Below are positions 43,172-53,060 of a stretch of DNA of 64,000 nucleotides, in pieces. Every line of letters begins with the position of its first letter. Position 1 is the first letter of the stretch. Both the position numbers and the translations under genes were made by a program. The notes under the pieces were generated by a model. The model searched no databases and was not told where the DNA came from. It saw nothing but the letters and a program-made list of their open reading frames with translations. This DNA comes from Nostoc sp. NIES-3756 (GTDB lineage: Bacteria > Cyanobacteriota > Cyanobacteriia > Cyanobacteriales > Nostocaceae), in NCBI RefSeq assembly GCF_001548375.1, contig NZ_AP017295.1:1770501-1834500 (forward strand), given 5' to 3'.

Positions 43172-44035
43172 TCATGCGTGATGAGAGCCGACAGCTACAC
43201 AGCTTTCTTTGGCTCTATTTTCTGCACGTTTTTGGTTGAATTTAACTACACCCAACCAACGATAAATTGTATCAACTGAAGTAGGAGCAAGTTGCCCTAA
43301 AGACAACATCAGTCTTGTCAAACCTTCCATGATGGGGTTTTGATTGACAATAACTTCTGCTGTGTTGTGTTTGATAGCGCGAATAACAGCATTGGCTACA
43401 CTCTTGGGTGTAGAAATCCCCGCTAGCTTGGGTGCAGCTACACGGGGATCAACAGTCATACCAGTTTGGGAAACATAGCCAGGACAAACCACCGCAGCCT
43501 GAACACCAGTACCGACTAATTCCTGACGCAGTGCATCAGTCCACATAATTAAACCTGCTTTGCTTGCCGAGTAAACGCTATTAAAAGCAACTCCTTTTTT
43601 ACCAGCAACAGAAGCAATATTTACAATTCGACCACTACCCCGCTCCATCATATTGGGTAGCAAAAAGCGTGTTAATTCCATAGCAGCTAATAGATTAGTG
43701 TTGAAGATTGATTGAATTTCCGCTAGAGAGTAATTTGCAAAAGCTGAGTTAATTTCTATGCCAGCATTGTTAATCAAGACATCAATAGGGCCGACAATAT
43801 CTTGAGCCTGCTGGGCAAGACCTGATAATTGTGATATGTTGCTCACATCAAAAGGGATTGCGATCGCATTACCACCCGCAGTTTCAACTGCATTACAGGT
43901 TTGTGCTAACCCTGAACGTGAACGAGAAACACAAACTACCGTTGCCTGTTCCTTTGCCAAAGCACGAGCAATGTAGACACCCAGACCGCGCGAAGCTCCG
44001 GTCAAAAGCACTGTCTTACCTGTGAGAGTTGTCAT
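43172..44035 (-). CDS. hetN: HetN, ketoacyl reductase and heterocyst-pattern regulator
   Basis: The 287 aa short-chain dehydrogenase has the NAD(P)-binding GASRGLG (13-19), NNAG (89-92) and the catalytic Tyr155-x3-Lys159 (VYSASK). Residues 131-136 read ERGSGR, the peptide that makes HetN an inhibitor of heterocyst differentiation near existing heterocysts, as known from Anabaena. The reductase part may serve glycolipid synthesis. It lies downstream of hglB on the same strand, but a hairpin at 44468 and a 607-base gap suggest a separate promoter. Confidence 0.93.
   Translation of the reverse strand: MTTLTGKTVLLTGASRGLGVYIARALAKEQATVVCVSRSRSGLAQTCNAVETAGGNAIAIPFDVSNISQLSGLAQQAQDIVGPIDVLINNAGIEINSAFANYSLAEIQSIFNTNLLAAMELTRFLLPNMMERGSGRIVNIASVAGKKGVAFNSVYSASKAGLIMWTDALRQELVGTGVQAAVVCPGYVSQTGMTVDPRVAAPKLAGISTPKSVANAVIRAIKHNTAEVIVNQNPIMEGLTRLMLSLGQLAPTSVDTIYRWLGVVKFNQKRAENRAKESCVAVGSHHA
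43628..43645 (-). other. hetN: ERGSGR pattern-inhibitor peptide codons in hetN
   Basis: These codons encode ERGSGR. RGSGR is also the C-terminal active pentapeptide of PatS, the other diffusible inhibitor of HetR in Anabaena. Confidence 0.9.
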
Positions 44036-44642
44036 TATAACCTGCTAGTCTCCGAACTCTGAGCCGCAGGATTTACGCATTGATCATATTAGGAACTGGA
44101 GATGAATTAATTCAAAATTCGCTTATTCAGAATTTATCAGCACGTTGCTCAACGCCCCGCTACCGCTAACATCACTCAGCACCATATACTTTCAAATCAT
44201 CAAACTACCCACCCATTCACAACTAAATGCGATAAAGACAGCTACACATCACACTTGCTCATAGACTTACGCGCGTAGACTGCACTCCTTCCACATAAAA
44301 TTGTCATAATGCACTCATAACAGTGTTAATCGCCTCTGTTGCAGAACAGGCTTTAATTCAAGGGTTTGTTTAACGAGATTTAACCTTTTATTCCATTACA
44401 TTTATAGCATTGATTGAGGGTGGGTAGTGTTATTGATAAACGTTATTTAATATCACGCCACAGGAAAAACCCAGTTTCTCAACGAAACCGGGTTGGACGC
44501 ATGAAATCAAAATTTTGGAAGTAGGGAGTGGGGGGAGTAAGGGGAGATGAGGGAGTGGGGGGAGATGGAGAAGTAGGGGAAGACAGAAGAATCTTTCTTT
44601 ACTTGCCTTGCCTAACTGGCCTTTTTATCTCCCTCATCCCTC
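44036..44642. other. hglB-hetN intergenic region (607 bases)
   Basis: No gene is seen. It must contain the hetN promoter. It holds a GC-rich repeat scrap (ACGCCCCGCTACCGCTAACA, 44153-44172), a terminator-like hairpin (44468-44494) and a G-rich purine stretch of GGGGAGATGAGGGAGT-type repeats (about 44521-44582). Confidence 0.6.
44465..44494 (-). terminator. Probable terminator of the hgl operon
   Basis: Arms AACCCAGTTTC (44468-44478) and GAAACCGGGTT (44484-44494) pair with one mismatch over a 5-base loop. On the minus strand they run into TTTTT. The hairpin is 149 bases past the hglB stop codon. Confidence 0.6.
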
Positions 44643-46163
44643 CTAAGCCAAAGTCAAGAAGCCAGTTTGAATCAAATAGGCTGTGTAGGTCATGAATAAT
44701 TTGCCATCGATAGGCGGACAGGAGATGGAACTACCTGCTAACGCCTTGGTGGTGTCTTGACAACTAATGTGGGGTCTTCTGGCTTTGAGGTATAAATCGG
44801 GGATGGTGAGTTGTTCATCAGACCAGCGTTCTAGGAGGAAGGGACGCAGGGTGTATAAGGGGTTATCTACAGAAGTGGCATTTTTGATTAACTCTGCTTG
44901 CCATTCTTCGTAGGGGAGGGTTTTGATTTGATACCCAAAAGAACGTACCCAGTCAACTAAAACACTTAAGGAAACTGGTTCGGGGTGTTGGAGGTGGAAA
45001 GCTTTACCTAGCGATTGTTTCTGCATTGATAGATGAACGATCGCTTTGCTGACATAATCTACAGGAGACATATCTAGCATATATTCCACTTCGGGGAAGC
45101 AACCCATTTGTAGACAACCCTTGACCATGAGATTAATGAAGTCGTGGGTGTTACCGATACCTGTCTGACTGTCTCCAGCAATTAACGGTGGTCTATGAAT
45201 GGTAACAGGTAAACCGCGATCGCTGGCAATCTTCACCAACTTTTCAGCCACCCATTTTGTTTGAGAGTAACCAAGGAAAATACCTTCCCAATGGCTAAAA
45301 TCATCATCTTCCCTCACCACTTTACCCGCGTAGACAGGTGATTCAAACACCGCCACGCTAGAAACATAATGCACAGGCTTGACTTTAATTTGACAAGCCA
45401 AACGTAAAATTTCTTGAGTTCCCAACACATTCGCAGCCTTCAAAGCTGAGTAAGGGAAAACATAATTTAGCAACGCGCCACTATGATAAATCGTGTCAAT
45501 TTCCGCCGCTAAAGTTTGGAAATTTGTTGCACCTAAACCCAGCAAAGGTTCAGCTAAATCACCGATAACAGGAATAATTCTAGATGCGTATTCTTCTTGC
45601 CAAATTGCATAACCTTCAAGATTACTTTGCAGTTTAGCTTTACCTGCTTCAACATCAGCAGCACGTACCAAACAATAAACATCAGCCTGAGTTTGTTGTA
45701 GCAATTCCCGAATTAGGAAAGCACCTAAAAACCCAGTCGCACCTGTTACTAATACTTTTTTAGGTTGAGTAACAGGAAAATCAACAGGAATAGCACCACC
45801 AGGATGAATTGTCGGGTCAAGAACTACCTCAGCTTGTAAATCCAGAACAGGCGCATCAGTAGTTAAGCTAGAAGTATTAGAATCTGTATCTTGTGACTCT
45901 GATTGTTCTTCCAACTCCTCAGCTAAACGTCCAGATAATGATTCAATAGTGGGGTAATGCCACAACAATAAAGGTGATGGCTGAAAACCCAACAATTTTT
46001 CTAGTTTACTAACTAGCGTCATCGCCTGCGCTGAATCTAAACCATAGCTTTCCAAATTGATAGTAGGGTCGATTTCATCAGCATCAACACCCAACATTTC
46101 AGCCAGGTTAGATATCATCCAACCTTGAATATCTGCGGCACTATAAGTTTCTTTTAGACTCAT
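44643..46163 (-). CDS. hglB: HglB, acyl carrier and thioester reductase of heterocyst glycolipid synthesis
   Basis: The 506 aa product has an N-terminal carrier domain (about 10-85, Ser44 in YGLDSAQAM) and a thioester-reductase domain of the SDR fold ([13 protein letters not shown], from about 137; YSQTK catalytic motif; [10 protein letters not shown]). It would receive the finished acyl chain and release it reductively as aldehyde or alcohol, which gives the heterocyst glycolipid aglycone. It is 19 bases downstream of the PfaD-like gene. HetI is the likely activator of Ser44. Confidence 0.93.
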   Translation of the reverse strand: MSLKETYSAADIQGWMISNLAEMLGVDADEIDPTINLESYGLDSAQAMTLVSKLEKLLGFQPSPLLLWHYPTIESLSGRLAEELEEQSESQDTDSNTSSLTTDAPVLDLQAEVVLDPTIHPGGAIPVDFPVTQPKKVLVTGATGFLGAFLIRELLQQTQADVYCLVRAADVEAGKAKLQSNLEGYAIWQEEYASRIIPVIGDLAEPLLGLGATNFQTLAAEIDTIYHSGALLNYVFPYSALKAANVLGTQEILRLACQIKVKPVHYVSSVAVFESPVYAGKVVREDDDFSHWEGIFLGYSQTKWVAEKLVKIASDRGLPVTIHRPPLIAGDSQTGIGNTHDFINLMVKGCLQMGCFPEVEYMLDMSPVDYVSKAIVHLSMQKQSLGKAFHLQHPEPVSLSVLVDWVRSFGYQIKTLPYEEWQAELIKNATSVDNPLYTLRPFLLERWSDEQLTIPDLYLKARRPHISCQDTTKALAGSSISCPPIDGKLFMTYTAYLIQTGFLTLA

Positions 46164-46182
46164 TTTGAAAACTCCAAATTAT

Positions 46183-47841
46183 TTAGTATTTGACTGGCTG
46201 ATATTGGCTGTAGTAATCAGCAATTTGCATCCCTTGAATTTTTAAACTTTGAATGCGATATAAAAACGCCGCACCGTTCATAATGTGATGAGCCACATCA
46301 ACCACTCGCCGATTTTGTGGTTCAGCTAAATAAGAACCACGCACCCAGTCGTTAAAACCACCCATTGCTGGGCCACACCAAATTTGATAATCAACTTCTC
46401 TACCTTTTTCCCCAGCGCTAGACCAACGGGAAGATAATCCTAAATACCAACGGAAAATCAACGCCATTTTCAACTTAGGATTATTTACAGCCTTACCCAA
46501 CTTCTCTGGATTCTTCTGTGATAAATAAGCTGCCGTTCCTTCCCAAACTTCGGCAATTGTTTTCCGAAAAACTTGCTTTTCTAACTTCTCTCTTTCTGCT
46601 TGAGGAATAGCTTCAATCGAATCATAATTACGGTACAATTCATATAATTTTTGCGCCCGCATAGCGAACATCGTACCGCGTTTAAGAACCTGTAATTTTA
46701 CTCCCATTTCAAACATATCGGCGGCGGGAGCCATAATTACATCAGCCATTTCTGCTTGTGCTAATAGTTGTTTAGTATGTTCACAAGCACCAGATTCAAC
46801 ACAAGATTGATTTACCGAACCAGTTACTACATAAGCAGCACCCATCATAAAAGCTGCTAAAGCTGATTCTGGTGTCGCAATTCCTCCAGCAGCACCAACT
46901 CTAATAGGTTGCGGATAATGATATTTAGCTTGAATTTCATCCCGCAAAGCAATAATTGAAGGTAGCAAACAAACCAAAGGACGATTATCTGTATGACCGC
47001 CAGAATCAGCTTCTACGGTAATATCGTCCGCCATTGGCACTTTCTGGGCCAACTTAGCTTGCAGTTCAGTAATTAAACCTTCTTCCAGCAATTCCTTAAT
47101 AATTCTTGCTGGTGCTGGCTGCATAAATTTACTCGCAACTTCCCGGCGAGAAATTTTTGCAATCACCTTATTTTTGATTTGAATTTGATTAGCATCATTT
47201 AAACTTAACCCCGCCACCCGATAATAAACAATGTTGGGAGTTAAATCTAAAAATGCCGAAGCTTCTACAATTGTCACCCCATATTTGAGGTACAAATCCA
47301 CAGCCCGGCGTTCAATCGCCATGTCGTTTGGGCTGTGAATTAAATTGAAGGCGTAGGGGCTATGAGGTAAAGCTTGTTGAATACGATTAATCGCTGCTTC
47401 TAAACGTTCTGGAGGTAAACCACCTGCGCCAAAGGAACCTAAAATTTTCTCTTTACCCAAAGCAATGATCATTTCTTCCGACGCAATACCGCCAGCCATT
47501 GCTCCAGTCATATAGGCAGACTGTACGCCATAAAATGAGAGAAAACTAGGGTCGCCTAACTGTTGAATTTTGATAGGTGCTAACGATGTTAAAAGTTCTA
47601 CTTGTCCTGTCGTACCAATTTCCGCAGGAGCCAAATAGCCATCATTTGTTACACCAATATTGCCAGCAACTTTAACAATGTAACAAGGTTTATCTAAGGA
47701 GAGTAATTTGTTTTTTATAGCTGTCGATTCAAAAGATATCGTGTCTAGAGAACCTTTCCAAACTAAATTTTGATATGCAGTCTGAGCAGCACAACCCAAA
47801 CCATTATCATATTTATTTATCAACGCTTCAACAGTCGTCAC
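46183..47841 (-). CDS. hglA: HglA, PfaD-like enoyl reductase
   Basis: The 552 aa FMN TIM-barrel protein is of the PfaD / nitronate-monooxygenase class, the trans-acting enoyl reductase of PUFA-type synthases. Motifs: GAMAGGIASEEMIIALGKEK, FGAGGLPPERLEAAINRIQQ, ADDITVEADSGGHTDNRPLV and RVGAAGGIATPESALAAFMM. It should reduce the double bond of the growing chain to a saturated one. The start is GTG at 47841 with GAGG eight bases before it, which supports this codon. A repeat hairpin lies in the spacer before it. Confidence 0.88.
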   Translation of the reverse strand: MTTVEALINKYDNGLGCAAQTAYQNLVWKGSLDTISFESTAIKNKLLSLDKPCYIVKVAGNIGVTNDGYLAPAEIGTTGQVELLTSLAPIKIQQLGDPSFLSFYGVQSAYMTGAMAGGIASEEMIIALGKEKILGSFGAGGLPPERLEAAINRIQQALPHSPYAFNLIHSPNDMAIERRAVDLYLKYGVTIVEASAFLDLTPNIVYYRVAGLSLNDANQIQIKNKVIAKISRREVASKFMQPAPARIIKELLEEGLITELQAKLAQKVPMADDITVEADSGGHTDNRPLVCLLPSIIALRDEIQAKYHYPQPIRVGAAGGIATPESALAAFMMGAAYVVTGSVNQSCVESGACEHTKQLLAQAEMADVIMAPAADMFEMGVKLQVLKRGTMFAMRAQKLYELYRNYDSIEAIPQAEREKLEKQVFRKTIAEVWEGTAAYLSQKNPEKLGKAVNNPKLKMALIFRWYLGLSSRWSSAGEKGREVDYQIWCGPAMGGFNDWVRGSYLAEPQNRRVVDVAHHIMNGAAFLYRIQSLKIQGMQIADYYSQYQPVKY

Positions 47842-47889
47842 AGTCGTTCCCTCGCACGATTAGCAATGAATTAGTAACTATTGGTAATT

Positions 47890-47948
47890 GGTAATCGGTC
47901 ATGGGTAATGGGAAGCAAACTATTACCTATTACCCATTACCCATTACC
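47890..47948. repeat. Inverted heptamer repeat between hglC and hglA
   Basis: Left arm GGTAATCGGTCATGGGTAAT (47890-47909) pairs with right arm ATTACCCATTACCCATTACC (47929-47948), 18 of 20 positions. The right arm is a tandem of ATTACCC heptamers. In the hgl transcript it would form a large hairpin just before hglA. Confidence 0.75.
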
Positions 47949-47965
47949 GCCCTAAAGAAAATTAA

Positions 47966-50900
47966 CTACTTCACTTCTTCATTCAATAAATCTTCGGCAC
48001 AAGCCATTTGTAATTGAATGATTTCACTCATCTGCTTACTAAAATCTTCTCTGGCTTTTAAGAAAGCTGTGTGATTTTGCGTAATTCGCTCATTGTTTGC
48101 ATTCAGCTTTTGATACTGAGCCGTATTTATCTCCAACATATGGATGATGGTTGCAAATTCGCGATCGCTGGTGATTGATGGGATAAAATCTTCTGGTGTT
48201 ACTGGTGTAGTTGCAATTAACTCAGACGATTTTAATTGTTCCTCTGGCTGGAAAACGTGTTCAATGATATTTTCCGCAGAAAATTCTACTGTCTGGGGTG
48301 TAGATGGTTGTTGAGGTACGGTTTCAGTATTAATTGGCTGTGCTAAATTAAGTGAACTTATGCTTAGAACATCGCTGGCTAGAGGAATATTTTGCTGACG
48401 TTTCTCAGCCCGTTCTTTTTTAAATTTATCGGCAATTTCTTGAAATAGTTTACGGTTTTCTTCACTCAAGATTTTGCCAGTAATTGATTCACCACCCAAA
48501 GTTATAGTCCGTAGCATGGCTTTATTTGCCTTGCTAGTCTCTGTAATGGGGCTGTACAGTGGTGCTAAATTCACATCAACTCGATGGCTAACGAGTTTGG
48601 CTAAGGCTTTGACAAATGAAGTATGGTCATCCATACCCCGACGATTTAGAGATACGGTAATGTGTTCTTTATCTTCGAGGATTTTATCAATCCAGCGAGA
48701 GCAAACACTACCCGCACCAGCTTCAACAAAGATTTTCGCGCCGTCGTCGTAGATACGGTTAACTAACTTAGGAAAGTCTAGTTCTTGAGACAACCCTGTG
48801 GCGATGCTACAAGCGATAATCTCACTCTCTAGTTTGATAGTTTGATACTCGGCAGCAGAATAGAATACTGTATTGGCAATGTTTTGTGTTGGCAGAGTAT
48901 TTAATTTTACTAACTCATCAAACTCCGATCGCATGGTTTGGCAATGAATCACATGGTCGAAAGGAGCCGGGAAAGCATTACACCCAATAGTTTTAATCAC
49001 CCTTTGACAAGCCGCAGGTTCACCTGCAATCAACACTTCTTCTGGTGTATTAATTTGCGTTAGGTAAACACGACTTTCATTTCTGATTGCATCCCGCACC
49101 TGGACAGGACTAGCCATCAGCACATAGTTAGCCCATAAATTATCGCCTGAAGCTGAGTCAGCTTTTGGTAAACCCCAATACTCACGCACAGCATTTTTCG
49201 GCCCGGATAACCTATCGCCAAACAAAGCTGAGGAGTTGAAGGAATTACTACCTTCATAAAAGTTACTCCAGACCCCTTGAGCAACCATCATGCTGGTTTC
49301 ACCCAAGCTATAGCCAAACACATATTTAGGACGGACTTGAAAATCATCCCGAATTATTGTGGTGATGAGCCTGGTGCAAAACATTTCCGCTTCAAACATG
49401 GCTAAAGAATCATTGAGTAATTTCTTCTCTAGCTGTTCTAATTGCCTAGTAGTCAATTTATTTAAACTTCTAGGAAATACTAGCCTCTCTACATCTGCCG
49501 CACGTTTGTAGAGACTCTTAACAAACGGGTTGTCGTGCAGTTTGGGGAACAAGCGGAAAAGATTCCGACCAATACCTACATAAGAGTTTACCGCAGCCGG
49601 ATAAACGTAAGCGACTTCACCCTTTTTACCCAAAGGATTTGCTGTGAAATAACTACCTACAGGTGTTTGCCAATCTGTACCTTTGTCAAAAGCTGCATTA
49701 ATACCTTTACGTGCAGACTCAATTTCTCTGAGGAGTTCTTTTTTGTTCCGTCCGGTAATTGATATGACGTAACTTGCTTGGGACTGTTGTTGAAAACTAT
49801 TAAAAGCAAGGCTGGCGCTATTGGATAAACAAGCACTTTCCCCAATACTCTTTTGTAGTTTGTCCAATGCTTCTAATAAGCTTGCTTTGTCACTACCAGC
49901 CACAGGGAACAGATAAAAAGGCATCTGTGCCAAATACTTATTTGGACGCTCTTGTTGATTGGTTTCTTCCGACAAAATTACATGAGCATAACTACCATCA
50001 CACGCCAAGCCGTTAATCGCGGCAATGCGTCGGGGAGCATTTTTGCTGAGGAACCAAGGTCTAGATTCTGTAGCCACATAGAAAGGACTACCTTCAAATG
50101 CTTGGGGTGTCTTCACACCAGACCAGTTAGGGGTGGCTGGGATATATCTGTAATACAGACACAACGCAGTTTTAATTAAGCTAGCAATCCCCGAAGCAAC
50201 GAAGGTGTGACCAATGTTGGCTTTGACACTACCAATGGCACAATGCAAACCGTAACCTACAGATGGGTATGCTTGCACTAAACCAGCAATTTCTGCTTCA
50301 TCCTCTTGAGGAATACCACTGGCGCAAACTTCCACATAGTTAACTTGGTCTGGTTGTACACCCGCCATTTGAAAGGCTTGCTGACAGGCTTGGTTAATGC
50401 TTGCGCCATCTAATGCTGTGTGCGCTTGACCGATACTGATGGCATCAATTACAGCATAAATGCGATCGCCATTTTCAATTGCCACATCATGACGCTTCAG
50501 CACAACTACACCCGCGCCTTCTCCGGGTGTCCAACCGTTGGCTTTTTGGTCGTAGCTTAAGGTGTTAGCACCAGTATTAACATTAGCGTCTTGACTACGT
50601 AATAATACGCTTTCCACACCGCCAGCCATATCTACAGCGCCAACAACCACCGCATCCACTTCGTTAGTCATGAGTAGCATTTGCGCCACTTCCAACGCCT
50701 TGAATGCAGAACTTTCCACAGCCGTTAAGGTGAAGGAAGGCCCGGTAAAATTCCATAAAGAAGAAATGCGACTCGCCATAATGTTGGCGATGTAGCTTAA
50801 ATACTCACCAATTTCTACTTGATGGTGAACGCTATCCTTAACGATGTTTTCCAGTTGCGAAACTTGTTCTGGTGCTAAGGTAATTTCCGCCGCATTCAAA

Positions 50901-51346
50901 CCATCTTTAACTTGCCAAGATGAATCCCAACGTTGTTGTAGTTGGTGTACAGATAACTCTGTTTCTGTAGCGATAATGACTGCAACATTACCACCTTCAG
51001 GAATTTTTGCATCTTTCAGCGCGCGATCGGCCACTGTTAGTAATAACAGTTGTTGAGGATTTAATTTTTCGACTTCGTTGGGAGGAATTTTATAGGTGAA
51101 AGTATCAATATCAAATTCTTTGATATATGCACCTACAGGCGCTTTTCCATCTGCTAAACCGTACTCTTGCAATAAGTCTTTTTGCTCGTCAATACCGTAC
51201 CATCTCTTCGGCGGTAAAGAGATGAAATGCTGTTTACCTTCGTAAATACTACGTTCAAACGCATCTAAGCCATTGCACTCACCAAAGAAGGCATCCATGC
51301 CTACAATAGCGATTTTTGCTGTGTTGTTATTTTCTGTTTCAAACAT
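47966..51346 (-). CDS. hglC: HglC, chain-length-factor-like KS plus acyltransferase
   Basis: The 1126 aa product begins with a ketosynthase-fold domain (about 10-465) that lacks the catalytic Cys: FTLTAVESSAF has Glu211 there. The first active-site His region reads EVCASGIPQEDE, while the second His is kept (VKANIGHT). It is therefore a chain-length-factor-like partner of HglD. An acyltransferase domain follows with FGYSLGETSMM (Ser680). The C-terminus (about 1070-1117) has a helical motif that recurs twice in HglE. I start at the ATG at 51346; a GTG one codon earlier is possible. Confidence 0.9.
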   Translation of the reverse strand: MFETENNNTAKIAIVGMDAFFGECNGLDAFERSIYEGKQHFISLPPKRWYGIDEQKDLLQEYGLADGKAPVGAYIKEFDIDTFTYKIPPNEVEKLNPQQLLLLTVADRALKDAKIPEGGNVAVIIATETELSVHQLQQRWDSSWQVKDGLNAAEITLAPEQVSQLENIVKDSVHHQVEIGEYLSYIANIMASRISSLWNFTGPSFTLTAVESSAFKALEVAQMLLMTNEVDAVVVGAVDMAGGVESVLLRSQDANVNTGANTLSYDQKANGWTPGEGAGVVVLKRHDVAIENGDRIYAVIDAISIGQAHTALDGASINQACQQAFQMAGVQPDQVNYVEVCASGIPQEDEAEIAGLVQAYPSVGYGLHCAIGSVKANIGHTFVASGIASLIKTALCLYYRYIPATPNWSGVKTPQAFEGSPFYVATESRPWFLSKNAPRRIAAINGLACDGSYAHVILSEETNQQERPNKYLAQMPFYLFPVAGSDKASLLEALDKLQKSIGESACLSNSASLAFNSFQQQSQASYVISITGRNKKELLREIESARKGINAAFDKGTDWQTPVGSYFTANPLGKKGEVAYVYPAAVNSYVGIGRNLFRLFPKLHDNPFVKSLYKRAADVERLVFPRSLNKLTTRQLEQLEKKLLNDSLAMFEAEMFCTRLITTIIRDDFQVRPKYVFGYSLGETSMMVAQGVWSNFYEGSNSFNSSALFGDRLSGPKNAVREYWGLPKADSASGDNLWANYVLMASPVQVRDAIRNESRVYLTQINTPEEVLIAGEPAACQRVIKTIGCNAFPAPFDHVIHCQTMRSEFDELVKLNTLPTQNIANTVFYSAAEYQTIKLESEIIACSIATGLSQELDFPKLVNRIYDDGAKIFVEAGAGSVCSRWIDKILEDKEHITVSLNRRGMDDHTSFVKALAKLVSHRVDVNLAPLYSPITETSKANKAMLRTITLGGESITGKILSEENRKLFQEIADKFKKERAEKRQQNIPLASDVLSISSLNLAQPINTETVPQQPSTPQTVEFSAENIIEHVFQPEEQLKSSELIATTPVTPEDFIPSITSDREFATIIHMLEINTAQYQKLNANNERITQNHTAFLKAREDFSKQMSEIIQLQMACAEDLLNEEVK

Positions 51347-51376
51347 CACTTTACTATTGTCAAGGTTAAAGTTTTG

Positions 51377-51437
51377 AAGTTCGTAGTAAGGGCTTAAGCC
51401 CTTAGTATATGAAGGCTAAAGCCTCCACTACGAACTT
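51377..51437. repeat. Palindromic repeat between hglD and hglC
   Basis: Outer arms AAGTTCGTAGT (51377-51387) and ACTACGAACTT (51427-51437) are perfect inverted repeats. Inside lie the palindrome AAGGGCTTAAGCCCTT and GAAGGCTAAAGCCTCC. One end overlaps the hglD stop codon. The modules resemble those in the MITE-like elements at 12631 and 61645. Confidence 0.75.
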
Positions 51438-52785
51438 ATTTTTCTAAAATTAGATGGGAGTTTGTACCACCAAAACCAAAAGCACTTAACGCCGCATATT
51501 TAGCTGCATTCTTTTGCGGCCATGTCGTTTGACTACGCACAATGTTTTTGGCAGAAATCACCTGATCGTCCGAACCTATAGGATCATTCACGTTAATTGT
51601 TGGCGGAATCTCACCATGATTCATGCTGTAAATCACTTTCGCCAGACTCACCATTCCCGCACCGACTAACAAATGACCAACATTACATTTTGCTGAACCC
51701 ACCAAAGGTTTCGCTTGATGCTTGCCAAAAAAGGTTTCTATTGATTCAAGTTCTGTCGTATCTCCGAGTAGAGTTCCTGTAGCGTGACACTCCATATAAT
51801 CGATAGCTTTGGGGCTGAGTTGAGCTTCTTGATAAGCACGTTCAAAAGCTAAGACTTGCCCTTTTGTATTTGGACTGAGTAAGTGCTTACCTTTGCCATC
51901 GTTGGAAAGTCCATTACCGCAAACTGTAGCCAGGATTTTATCCCCATCTCTGACGGCATCACTGTAACGTTTCAGCATTACCATTCCAATACCTTCGGAG
52001 GTAATTAAACCTCTTGATGCCTTATCTAGAGGCGAACTGATGCCGTTTTCTGGATAGCCTTGAATACCAGAGAACAACATCCGCAAAAATAGAGGATCTG
52101 AGCAACTGATAGCACCAGCTAACATCACATCAGCTTTGCGTGTCTGTAAATAATGAGACGCTAACTTGATAGAGTAGAAGGCGGAAGAACAAGCTGCATC
52201 TATACAGAAGTGAGAAGCTGATAATGAAAAGGCTTTAGCTATTAACGCGGCTGGTAAACCAGATATCATTGCGTTATGTGTAGCTGGTTTAGTCGCTGTA
52301 GGTAAAGCTGCTAGATGGAAATCTTGATTTTGTAAAAGCTCTGCAACAGCAGGTTGGATAGTTTGGCGATAAATTGGAGCAATAAGTTGATTAGAAACCT
52401 TTGTTGGTAGCGCGAGAGTTCCTAAAATTACACCACATTTAGCAAGAACCTCTTTATTTCCCCAATAACCACTATTTACTATTGCTTGTTTAGCAGCGTA
52501 TAGTGACCATTTGAAGGTGTTATCTAAGCTTTTCACATATTCTGATGGCAGATTGTATTCACTAGCATCAAATTTAAAATTGCGAATAAATCCGCCTTTG
52601 AGGAAATAAATTTTTTCCGGCTTGCCTTTTACTGGTTCGTAAAATATTGTGGGATCTACACCCAATTCTTCAACAGTTACAAATGATGTCGAATCTTTTT
52701 GTGCGGTGATATTGTGCCAAAATTGCTCAGGATTGTTAGCATCAGGAAAGAGGCATGATAATCCGATGATGGCGATTTTTTCCAC
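51436..52785 (-). CDS. hglD: HglD, ketosynthase of heterocyst glycolipid synthesis
   Basis: The 449 aa single-domain ketosynthase has the full catalytic triad: IDAACSSAF (Cys199), the first His in MECHATGTLLGD, and the second in GSAKCNVGHLLVG. It likely pairs with the Cys-less KS of HglC, as KS and chain-length factor do in PfaC-type proteins. The start is GTG at 52785 (MEKIAIIGLSCLFPD), with GAGG about nine bases upstream, so this is a supported non-ATG start. A repeat hairpin overlaps its stop codon. Confidence 0.9.
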   Translation of the reverse strand: MEKIAIIGLSCLFPDANNPEQFWHNITAQKDSTSFVTVEELGVDPTIFYEPVKGKPEKIYFLKGGFIRNFKFDASEYNLPSEYVKSLDNTFKWSLYAAKQAIVNSGYWGNKEVLAKCGVILGTLALPTKVSNQLIAPIYRQTIQPAVAELLQNQDFHLAALPTATKPATHNAMISGLPAALIAKAFSLSASHFCIDAACSSAFYSIKLASHYLQTRKADVMLAGAISCSDPLFLRMLFSGIQGYPENGISSPLDKASRGLITSEGIGMVMLKRYSDAVRDGDKILATVCGNGLSNDGKGKHLLSPNTKGQVLAFERAYQEAQLSPKAIDYMECHATGTLLGDTTELESIETFFGKHQAKPLVGSAKCNVGHLLVGAGMVSLAKVIYSMNHGEIPPTINVNDPIGSDDQVISAKNIVRSQTTWPQKNAAKYAALSAFGFGGTNSHLILEK

Positions 52786-53060
52786 TATTAATTTCCTCGT
52801 TAGGGTATAACGAATTACTGACTATTGGATTTACGCTATTCCCAAAAATTAACAGGATTTACTCCGGCGCAGGCAAGCAAAGATATGAGGCTAATTAATA
52901 TCGGCCTACTATAGCAATGCTAGACGATTTAAGATGTTTTGAGGGGTTTGTTTTAAGAATTAGGGAGGAATCAATTCAAAATTTAAAATTAAGAATTTCT
53001 GCCTCCGGTTGGTGAATATCGACTCCGCTCGATTAGCGTGTAGCCGAACTAAATCTCTCC

